Shown piece by piece: positions 1 through 5,613 of a stretch of DNA of 7,180 bases (within the stretch, counting starts at the first letter, position 1; every line of letters begins with the position of its first letter). The stretch spans positions 1 to 7,180 of the forward strand of contig JADLHH010000490.1 of NCBI GenBank assembly GCA_020848855.1, read 5' to 3'. The notes under the pieces were generated by a model. That model had not been told where the DNA came from, ran no database searches, and saw only the letters and a program-made list of their open reading frames with translations. The stretch comes from Anaerolineae bacterium. GTDB lineage: Bacteria; Chloroflexota; Anaerolineae; Aggregatilineales; Phototrophicaceae. The position numbers and the translations under genes were made by a program.

Positions 1-24
1 CCAAATGGGTTAAAATCCATGACT

Positions 25-47
25 TGACCTTTTGACATGACCTTTTG
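25..47. repeat. short direct repeat TGACCTTTTG x2
   Basis: The ten bases TGACCTTTTG occur at 25-34 and again at 38-47, a 13-base period. They lie in the AT-richer 53-base stretch just beyond the flippase stop. No convincing terminator hairpin is visible in bases 1-53: the best pairing (GGTCAA with TTAACC on the minus strand) has a mismatch, a ten-base loop and no T run. The repeat may be chance or a degenerate intergenic repeat. Confidence 0.35.
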
Positions 48-53
48 CTATAT

Positions 54-1565
54 CTACCAGTTCAATTTTACATCGCGGTGCCAGTAGCGCAGGATCACCC
101 TGCCGCCGGGAACTGCCGCCGCCAGTCGGTACAGCAAATCCCAGTCGTCGGCAGCCAGCACCCGCCCGATCAGGACGCCGCTCGCGTACACCAGCGCGCC
201 GCCAGCCATGCCGAGCAGCGGGTTTATCACGCCGAGCGCCGCCATCGCCAGCGCCGCGACCAGCGCCACCCCCGCCAGCCGAGCGAGGCGCGGCAGCAGC
301 GCCACGAAATCCGGGCGGAAATCGCGCGTCAGCACGACCAGCACCAGCAGCTCGGAGACAGCCGTCGCCAGCGCCGCGCCGGTCACGCCGACGCGCGGCA
401 GCAGGAACAGGCTCAGCGCCAGCTTGAGTGCCAGCCCGCCGATGCGCACCATCACCAGAAAGCGCTGGCGGTTCTGCGCCATCAGCGACTGAGCGAACAC
501 GTTGACGACCATCGTCACCACCGCGTACCAGATCAGCACCTGCAGGATGCCCGCCGTCTCGACGTAGTTTGTGCCGAACAGCGGCACGATGATCTCGGCG
601 GCGAACCGGCTGAACACCAAGCCGATTGGCAGCCCGATCAGCAGTGTGAAGAAGGCGAGCTTCTCGCCGATGAACCGGAACGTCGCGTCCCGACCATCCC
701 CGCGATACGCCCGCGACATCATCGGGTAGATGGCGACCAGCACTGTTGTGCTCAGGATGTCGACCACGCCATAGACGATCACCATCGCCGCGCCCAGATG
801 CCCGGTGTCATCTTCGGTCAGCAAGCCGGTCGTCAGCAGCTTGTCGATCTGCTGGTAGGTGATGTTGATGAACGCCGCCAGCGCCAGCGGCGCGCTGTTC
901 ACGATCAGCGGGCGCGCGATTGCCCGGTCAATTGGAAAGTGCGGGCGTACCCCCGTGCGGCTCAGCAGTATCCACAGCGCCGCCGACCGCCCAATCCCGC
1001 TGATGATCGTCACGACGTACACGCCGAGCAAGCCATAGCCCGCCCACAGCGCGATCCCGGCGGCGGTGATGCGCACGAGGATGTGCGCGACTTCCACGAC
1101 CGAGATCGACACCATTCGTTCCTGCGCGATCAACTGGTCGTAGCACATCGTGCCGAGCATGTCGATGAACAGGCTCAACCCGGCGATGCCCACGAACGCG
1201 CGGATCGTGTCGTCGTAGCCCTGCGCCGCCGCGTTGATGCCGACATACGCCGCCAGCGCCAGCACCGTCTCGATCACGAGTGTCGCCGACAGATAGCGGC
1301 CGGCGCTTTCCGGTCGGCGTGCCACGTCGCGGATCACGATCAGGCTCATGCTGAAAGCGGTGATGGTTACGCCGATGGCGAACAGCGCCCCGACCGTGTT
1401 GTAGATACCGAACTGGGCTTCACCCAGCGCCCGACCGAGGATCAACTGCCAGCCGAACAGGGCGGCGCTGCTGACGATGCGCGCGGCGGCGATTGCCCCG
1501 GCGTTGCGGGCGGCGCGCCGGGCTTCCGCGCCGGTCAGCGCGTCGGGCGTGGCGTCGGTGGTCAT
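54..1565 (-). CDS. Wzx-like polysaccharide flippase (MOP superfamily, RfbX/PST type)
   Basis: This 503-residue polytopic membrane protein probably moves lipid-linked oligosaccharide or a related glycan precursor across the cytoplasmic membrane. Residues 1-20 are a polar cytoplasmic tail. The family-typical first helix region follows (about 22-45), ending in LGRALGEAQFGIYN, which matches the 'lar.LG...yGly' pattern of polysaccharide flippases. Hydrophobic segments then recur to about residue 475 in a pattern consistent with 12-14 helices. Length and helix pattern fit Wzx/RfbX proteins, and the charged tail (HRDVKLNW) follows the last helix. The start at 1565 lies one base after the stop of the upstream UPF0316 gene, and I see no Shine-Dalgarno sequence before it, so translation is probably coupled to that gene. 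The substrate cannot be read from sequence. A MATE-type drug exporter is a less likely alternative, because the N-terminal pattern is of the polysaccharide branch. Confidence 0.85.
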   Translation of the reverse strand: MTTDATPDALTGAEARRAARNAGAIAAARIVSSAALFGWQLILGRALGEAQFGIYNTVGALFAIGVTITAFSMSLIVIRDVARRPESAGRYLSATLVIETVLALAAYVGINAAAQGYDDTIRAFVGIAGLSLFIDMLGTMCYDQLIAQERMVSISVVEVAHILVRITAAGIALWAGYGLLGVYVVTIISGIGRSAALWILLSRTGVRPHFPIDRAIARPLIVNSAPLALAAFINITYQQIDKLLTTGLLTEDDTGHLGAAMVIVYGVVDILSTTVLVAIYPMMSRAYRGDGRDATFRFIGEKLAFFTLLIGLPIGLVFSRFAAEIIVPLFGTNYVETAGILQVLIWYAVVTMVVNVFAQSLMAQNRQRFLVMVRIGGLALKLALSLFLLPRVGVTGAALATAVSELLVLVVLTRDFRPDFVALLPRLARLAGVALVAALAMAALGVINPLLGMAGGALVYASGVLIGRVLAADDWDLLYRLAAAVPGGRVILRYWHRDVKLNW

Positions 1566-1566
1566 G

Positions 1567-2109
1567 TTAATGGGCGTTGCGGGCGGCGCGCACCCAGCCG
1601 CGATGCACCGCGCGCGCTTCTTCGACGGCGACGAAGGCGTCGGCGTGGGTAGTGCGAATCACGTGCAGTATCTTCGGGACTTCCCGGTTGACCACCACGC
1701 TGCGCAGCAGCGTCACCGCGCCATCCTTGCCTTCGCCGACGGTCTCGGTCACGCCGAAGCCGTGATCGCGCAGCGCCGTCGCTACTTCGTGCCCGCGCTC
1801 GGAACACACGATGTTGACGGTCATGAAGCTGGTGATGAAGCGCTTCTCGATCACCATGCCGACGTAATTGCCAACCGAAAAGCCGCCGCAGTAGGCGAGC
1901 AGGTTCATGATGTTGTTCAGGTCGGTGGCGACGCTGGAAATGGTGATGGCAAACGCCAGCGCCTCGAAGAATGCCAGTACCGCCGCCAGCAGGCGCTGCT
2001 GCCGGGTGACGATCACCAGCCGGATGGTGCCGATGCCAGTGTTGAGGATGCGCAGAAAGAATATCAGCGCCGCTATCAGCAGCGCATCCGTAGATAGATC
2101 GAGTACCAT
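1567..2109 (-). CDS. UPF0316 family membrane protein (DUF5698 + DUF2179)
   Basis: This 180-residue protein has the two-part architecture of UPF0316 proteins (Bacillus YebE-like). The N-terminal part (about 5-88) holds three hydrophobic segments near 6-20, 38-60 and 68-86. It carries the family pattern RILNTGIGTIRLVIVTR (20-36) followed by GGFSVGNYVGMVIEKR (75-90). The C-terminal soluble DUF2179 part (about 92-168) shows LRDHGFGVT, a Gly-rich turn (GEGKDG), a strand ending VVVNRE and ADAFVAVEEAR, as usual for this domain. The biochemical role is unknown; DUF2179 is suspected to be a ligand-binding or regulatory module. The ATG at 2109 is preceded by GAGGT with a four-base gap (GAGGT at 2114-2118 on the minus strand), so the start is well supported. 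The gene is first of a two-gene unit and ends one base before the flippase start, which suggests co-regulation. Family assignment is secure from the motifs; function is not. Confidence 0.88.
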   Translation of the reverse strand: MVLDLSTDALLIAALIFFLRILNTGIGTIRLVIVTRQQRLLAAVLAFFEALAFAITISSVATDLNNIMNLLAYCGGFSVGNYVGMVIEKRFITSFMTVNIVCSERGHEVATALRDHGFGVTETVGEGKDGAVTLLRSVVVNREVPKILHVIRTTHADAFVAVEEARAVHRGWVRAARNAH

Positions 2110-2145
2110 GCCGACCTCATGAGCGAACGTTAAGGCTTCTTCTTA

Positions 2146-2154
2146 ATCATACCA
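2146..2154 (-). promoter_or_regulatory. candidate extended -10 promoter for the UPF0316-flippase pair
   Basis: Read on the minus strand, these bases give TGGTATGAT: a TATGAT hexamer with the TGn extension just before it. It lies about 37 bases upstream of the ATG at 2109, a sensible leader length. The hexamer 17 bases further upstream (TCACGC, 2169-2174) is a poor -35, so an extended -10 promoter is the better reading. This is consensus matching only. Confidence 0.35.
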
Positions 2155-2173
2155 TGTGGGCAGGAGCGGCGTG

Positions 2174-2335
2174 ATGCCGGAACGTCGTCTCGCCTGCCGG
2201 ATGCTGGTGTTATCTACAGCACGGGCGAGCGCTGCGACCTGGGCTGCGTCTTCGGTTCGCTGGGCAGCGCAAATCCAGGCGGGGCGTTCACAGCGTAATT
2301 TTATCGGGCGAGTTGATAAGGGGGAGCCATCATGA
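2174..2335 (+). CDS. possible small ORF, 53 codons, overlapping the LEG1-like start
   Basis: An ATG at 2174 is preceded by AGGAG (2162-2166) with a seven-base gap, an ideal Shine-Dalgarno arrangement. The frame stays open for 53 codons and stops at TGA 2333-2335, giving an ATGA overlap with the LEG1-like start at 2332. This is the usual geometry of translational coupling. The protein begins MPERRLACRMLVLSTARAS and is rich in Ala, Arg, Ser and Trp, without a domain I recognise. Such composition is common in chance frames of G+C-rich DNA, and another frame across the same bases is also open (2134-2298, no start codon). I list it because the ribosome site and overlap fit. It may equally be untranslated leader. 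Confidence 0.22.
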   Translation: MPERRLACRMLVLSTARASAATWAASSVRWAAQIQAGRSQRNFIGRVDKGEPS

Positions 2336-3303
2336 GCCAGTCCACGAATGAACGCCTTACCAGAACTGCTGTCAATGCCTTGTGGTTGGCGCTGCCGACG
2401 CTGACGGATTCCGCCGATCCATTCATCTTCGAGCAGCGCATGGCAGTCTACAAGCTGCTGATCGAGTCGATGAACAATCGTGGCGTATTCGGCGCGGAAA
2501 ACGAGTACAACGTCTTCTGGGGCTACGTCTTTCAGTTGGAATGGCAGTGGCGCTCCGGTCGCCTGAGCCTCGACGATACGCCGACCGGACGTATCGACCC
2601 CAACAGCATGTGGGGCTACGCCAATTATTCGCTCAGCGTAATCCCGTATATTGCGGCGGCGCAGCTTGGTATCGCCCCGGCGATTGAGTTAGTGCCATCC
2701 TATGCTGGAAGCGCGGTCGACTACCCGCATGGCAGCGCGGGCGCGTACTCCATTCCGCCCCTGTTTGAGAAGCCGCTGCATGAATGGCGCAGGTTCTTTG
2801 AGTTCGTGCGCCAGTTCGAGCCGGGCACGGATATCGAGCCGGTGCGCCGCATTCAATGGGACGCGCACAAATCCAGTCTCGTCACCGTCGAACCGGGTGT
2901 TTTTGAGCTTGGCAGACGCTTTTCCTCGCCCAGCGAGCGTGATTTCCTGCTCGGCTGGATTCGCATGGTCGATTTTCTCGGTACGGCTGCCTGGCGCACC
3001 GATTTGCTTTACATGCTCGAAAACGGCATCGGTACGCTGCCGGAGCGAGCGCTTACGCCGCAGGACGTGCCGGGTAAGGTCGCCGATATGGACGAGCGCG
3101 TCAACAATAACCTCAAAAATATCATCGGCTTGACCCATCAATCGACGCTGCGTTTCGCCTTCAACCTGTACCTGTGGAAGCGTGCCATGCGCACCCGGCA
3201 GGCGCGCGATGAGGTTTTGCCCATGCTCGACGCGACCTTCAACCCATCACCGAAGAACGCTCGCGAGCGCCGCCGCCTGCTGCGCTACATGCTGGCGCTG
3301 TAG
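2332..3303 (+). CDS. LEG1 family protein (Liver-enriched gene 1 / former DUF781 homologue)
   Basis: This 323-residue protein matches, along almost its whole length, the LEG1 family known from secreted vertebrate proteins (human C6orf58). From memory of the human protein, the matching blocks in order are: EQRMAVYK (34-41) with ERMGMYK; NEYNVFWG (57-64) with NEQNILWG; WQWRSGRL (71-78) with WQYRTGRL; NYSLSVIPYIAA (98-109) with NYFLSSLPFLAA; EWRRFFEF (151-158) with KWNTFYQY; and WDAHKSSL (176-183) with WAAHTSTL. A Ser/Glu/Phe block and Trp (198-209), an LPER block (236-239) and an Asn-rich helix near 258-265 follow. Unlike the vertebrate proteins it has no signal peptide and no cysteine. No catalytic motif is evident and the molecular function is unknown. 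The start is supported by AAGGGGGAG (2318-2326) five bases before ATG. It lies on the plus strand between two minus-strand pairs and ends 15 bases from the convergent glycosyltransferase. Its G+C looks lower than that gene's. Homology is inferred from recalled motifs, not an alignment. Confidence 0.78.
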   Translation: MSQSTNERLTRTAVNALWLALPTLTDSADPFIFEQRMAVYKLLIESMNNRGVFGAENEYNVFWGYVFQLEWQWRSGRLSLDDTPTGRIDPNSMWGYANYSLSVIPYIAAAQLGIAPAIELVPSYAGSAVDYPHGSAGAYSIPPLFEKPLHEWRRFFEFVRQFEPGTDIEPVRRIQWDAHKSSLVTVEPGVFELGRRFSSPSERDFLLGWIRMVDFLGTAAWRTDLLYMLENGIGTLPERALTPQDVPGKVADMDERVNNNLKNIIGLTHQSTLRFAFNLYLWKRAMRTRQARDEVLPMLDATFNPSPKNARERRRLLRYMLAL

Positions 3304-3318
3304 GGACGAGGCACTTTC

Positions 3319-4491
3319 CTACGTCTTATCGGTTATGCCCTGATACACCGCTTCCAGCCGCGCGCCGACCGATTCCCAGGTGAAGCGCTCGCGTACCAGC
3401 GACTGCGCCGCCGCGCTCATCACGGCGCGCCGCGCCGGATCGCCCAGCAGGGCGCGCAGCGCCGCCGCCAGCGGCTCGACCTGCGGCTCGACAATCACCC
3501 CCGCGCCGGCTTCGGCGGCTTCCGGCAGGTTGCAGCCCGGCGAGAGGATCGCCGGTAAGCCCGCCGCCAGCGCTTCCAGCGCCGCCATCGACAAACCCTC
3601 GCCGGTTGCCGGCAGGCAGAACACGTCCGCTGCCGCCAGCGCGTCGAGTCGCTCGGCAGCATCCAGATCCCCCGTGATCTCGCTCCGCTCGTCGTGGAGC
3701 GCCCGCAAAACCGGCAGCATCCCCTCGTCTGGTCCGGCGATCACCAGTCGTGCGCCCGGCAGGTCGGCGCGCAGGAACGCTCGCGCCAGCACGTCGACGC
3801 CCTTGCGGGCGTGCAGCCGCCCCATGAACAGACAGACCGGCGCGTCGCCCAGCTCATAACGCGCCCGGAATGCGTCGCGCCCCGGCAGGTCGGCGAATTC
3901 ATCCGGGTTGATGCCGTTCGGCACGACGGCGAAACGCGCCTGCGCCGGATCGACGCCAAACGACCGCCACGCTGCCCGCGTTTCGTCGGCTTCCTGTGCC
4001 GTCAGCGGGATGACCGCCGCGATGCGCCGCGCCAGCCCCGGCGAAAGCAGCCGATCCCACGCCGCTTTCAGCGCGCCGCGCCCGGTGCTGAGCGTCAGCG
4101 TGCCGTGCGGCGAAAGCACAATTGGCACGCCCAGCCGCACGGCGACTGGCGTCACCAGCAGGTTTTCGGCGGTGCGGAATTCGTGGATGTGGAGGATGTC
4201 GGCGTCTGCCAGCAGGTCGGCTGCCCGGCGACCCATCCCCGGCGGCGTTGACAGGTTGAGCCGCCCGCGCAGCCACACCGAGCGGTTCGGCACACGGACG
4301 ACGCGCACGCCGTCCCGCGTTTCGTCGAGCGCGCCGGTGAAGCGCTCGTGCTGGTTGAGCGCGTCTGTCGCCAGCACGCTGATGTGATGCCCGCGCCGCG
4401 CCATGATGCGCGCCATTCCCTCGACGGCGCGGGTCACGCCGCCGAAGGCGTAGGCAGGCGCATAATACGGGGTCAGGTGGACGATATTCAA
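3319..4491 (-). CDS. GT4 family (GT-B fold) glycosyltransferase
   Basis: This 390-residue cytoplasmic or membrane-associated enzyme should transfer a sugar from a nucleotide-sugar donor with retention of configuration. The N-terminal Rossmann domain begins MNIVHLTPYYAP and carries the Gly-rich loop FGGVTR (16-21), then HIHEF (101-105) and SPHGT (127-131). The C-terminal donor-binding domain shows VPNGIN (190-195), FMGRLHARKG (222-231), IAGPDEG (251-257) and the E-x7-E signature E298 to E306 in EGLSMAALE. Length is normal for GT4. The start is TTG at 4491: an in-frame TGA at 4501-4503 excludes a longer frame, and the next ATG (4504) is in another frame. The Shine-Dalgarno is weak (GGA about 13 bases upstream). 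A one-base sequencing error between 4504 and 4491 would join that ATG to this frame, giving MSKL before the same N-terminus. It follows the methyltransferase by 54 bases, probably in one operon. Donor and acceptor cannot be predicted. Confidence 0.92.
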   Translation of the reverse strand: MNIVHLTPYYAPAYAFGGVTRAVEGMARIMARRGHHISVLATDALNQHERFTGALDETRDGVRVVRVPNRSVWLRGRLNLSTPPGMGRRAADLLADADILHIHEFRTAENLLVTPVAVRLGVPIVLSPHGTLTLSTGRGALKAAWDRLLSPGLARRIAAVIPLTAQEADETRAAWRSFGVDPAQARFAVVPNGINPDEFADLPGRDAFRARYELGDAPVCLFMGRLHARKGVDVLARAFLRADLPGARLVIAGPDEGMLPVLRALHDERSEITGDLDAAERLDALAAADVFCLPATGEGLSMAALEALAAGLPAILSPGCNLPEAAEAGAGVIVEPQVEPLAAALRALLGDPARRAVMSAAAQSLVRERFTWESVGARLEAVYQGITDKT

Positions 4492-4529
4492 CGAGTTTAC
4501 TCATTCCGCCAGGTGCGGACGGTCTTGCT

Positions 4530-4557
4530 CAGCACTTAGCACGCTTCACTCAGCACT
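4530..4557 (-). repeat. degenerate tandem heptamer repeat (AGTGCTG)
   Basis: On the minus strand, bases 4557 down to 4530 split into four units of seven: AGTGCTG, AGTGAAG, CGTGCTA, AGTGCTG. A weaker fifth unit (AGCAAGA) follows at 4529-4523. The first and fourth are identical, and the middle two each differ from them at two positions. The first unit and the start of the second overlap the last codons and TGA stop of the methyltransferase (Ser-Ala-Glu-stop). The remainder fills the gap before the glycosyltransferase. It resembles short tandemly repeated heptamers known from other bacterial genomes such as cyanobacteria. Confidence 0.6.
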
Positions 4558-5337
4558 GTTTTCTGGCGGCAGATACGCCTGCGCGTTGAAGCTCGCCTCC
4601 ACCGTTTCCGGCTGGGTCGGGTCGGCGTAGTGTTTGGCGACGTAGGCGCGCAGGGCGGCAATGCCTCGCTCGATCTGCGCGTCGGTCATGCGCCAGGTGC
4701 TCGAAAAGACGCGCTGCTCCATCTGGTTGATAAATTCCTCCGGCGAGCGCTCGACCGTGAACCGCAGCGTCCGCGCTTCCCCCGTTTCCCGCCAGCCGTT
4801 TTCCGGCAGAAACGACTCGCGCCGCTCCGTCGGGATCGCTCCGGCGGTTTCATTTGTCTCGCGGGTCGCCTTGCGCCACACAGTCAGCAGGGTATCGGCG
4901 AGCAGCCGACCGTTTCCGCCGTGTACCAGCGGCGCGCCGGGGCGCAGCACGCGGACGAGTTCATCCAGCACCGTGTGCCAGCCGGGGATCAGATGAAAGA
5001 TGTGAACCGCGACCACGCCGTCGAAGCTGTCGTCGGGGAAGGGCAGGCGGGTAGCATCGCCCTGCACCAGAAAGATGCGCTCGCGCTGCCGTTTGGCGTG
5101 CAGACGATCCATCATCGGGCGCGCCAGGTCGATGCCGACATACGCGCCGACGTGCGCCGACAGCGGCAGCGCGATTCGTCCCGTCCCGACGCCGATCTCC
5201 AGCACGCGGCTTGCGAGCGTGAAGCCGCCTGCCGCCGCCATCATTGCGGCGACATCCGTTTCGACGCCGGGCGGGAAGCCGCGTGTCCGGTCGTAGTAAT
5301 CGGCGGCGCGGTCGAACGCGACCGAATCGTTGGACAT
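4546..5337 (-). CDS. class I SAM-dependent methyltransferase
   Basis: This 263-residue soluble enzyme transfers a methyl group from S-adenosylmethionine to an unidentified acceptor. A short N-terminal segment holding AADYYDRTRGFP (11-22) is typical of small-molecule methyltransferases of the UbiE/Methyltransf_11 type. Motif I is VLEIGVGTGR (45-54), with the acidic residue of the next strand at D70 in GIDLA. Motif II is DATRLPFPDDSFD (94-106), and the post-II block VLRPG (130-134) follows. The C-terminal part (about 150-263) is less conserved and probably forms the acceptor pocket. The ATG at 5337 has GAGG (5345-5348 on the minus strand) seven bases upstream. It is first in the minus-strand unit that continues into the GT4 gene, so sugar or lipid methylation during glycan assembly is plausible but unproven. 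Its last codons lie within the heptamer repeat, so the extreme C-terminus may be a repeat-derived extension. Confidence 0.9.
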   Translation of the reverse strand: MSNDSVAFDRAADYYDRTRGFPPGVETDVAAMMAAAGGFTLASRVLEIGVGTGRIALPLSAHVGAYVGIDLARPMMDRLHAKRQRERIFLVQGDATRLPFPDDSFDGVVAVHIFHLIPGWHTVLDELVRVLRPGAPLVHGGNGRLLADTLLTVWRKATRETNETAGAIPTERRESFLPENGWRETGEARTLRFTVERSPEEFINQMEQRVFSSTWRMTDAQIERGIAALRAYVAKHYADPTQPETVEASFNAQAYLPPENSAE

Positions 5338-5613
5338 GGATCAGCCTCGCTCAATTCTGCTTCATGACGCTTCAGATTACCTGATTGCGCCGTTCGCTGC
5401 CACAGGTTTGCCAACACCGCGTAAGTTTGGTACGCTTATGGATGGCGTTGTGTCACAGGGATAACGAAGGTCGACTCTCGGCGGGAACGCCAGGCGATTT
5501 CCACCACGCTTCCTTCCGATAGTGAGGCGGCTTAGCCCGTCTTATACACCCGGTCTTATCATTACGCGCAGCTTGCCGACGTGCCCGAATTTAAGTTGTT
5601 TAGAGGAGTACAT
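5338..5613. other. divergent intergenic region with candidate promoter elements
   Basis: This 276-base spacer separates the minus-strand methyltransferase from the plus-strand DUF4350-like gene and must carry promoters for both. No convincing gene is visible. For the plus strand, TTGCCA (5408-5413) and TACGCT (5431-5436) are 17 bases apart, a moderate -35 with a weak -10. For the minus strand, TAATCT (5374-5379) is the best -10-like hexamer, with a poor -35. GTCTTAT occurs twice in direct orientation 14 bases apart (5539-5545, 5553-5559), which could be an operator or chance. A four-base-pair GGCG/CGCC hairpin with a GGAA loop lies at 5480-5491 and is too short to call a terminator. Confidence 0.4.
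5602..5608 (+). promoter_or_regulatory. Shine-Dalgarno that fixes the start at 5614
   Basis: AGAGGAG lies five bases before ATG 5614. A longer frame opens at GTG 5581, but its extra eleven residues (MPEFKLFRGVH) would precede a normal signal peptide and would run through this ribosome site, so 5614 is the better start. Confidence 0.8.

Noticed and set aside
1..53. Rho-independent terminator downstream of the flippase
   Set aside because: The only inverted match is mismatched with a long loop, and no T run follows on the minus strand.
45..1652. Long plus-strand open frame (535 codons) antisense to the flippase
   Set aside because: The product is a monotonous mix of Arg, His, Gln, Asp and Ala without any domain pattern, while the minus strand gives a textbook flippase. 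It is a G+C-driven antisense shadow.
1477..2097. 206-codon plus-strand frame opposite the UPF0316 gene
   Set aside because: It is rich in His, Asp, Gln and Arg with no motifs. The minus-strand UPF0316 frame has conserved motifs and a proper ribosome site.
3899..4504. 201-codon minus-strand frame starting ATG 4504
   Set aside because: After the first few residues it is dominated by Arg and Ala and overlaps the GT4 frame that carries all the conserved motifs. It is relevant only as a possible indel clue at the start.
5422..5440. Imperfect inverted repeat TAAG...CTTA as an operator
   Set aside because: The arms are only four to five bases, within chance expectation for a 276-base spacer.
5480..5491. 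GGCG/CGCC hairpin with a GGAA loop as terminator or structured RNA
   Set aside because: There are only four base pairs, no extension of the stem and no following T run.
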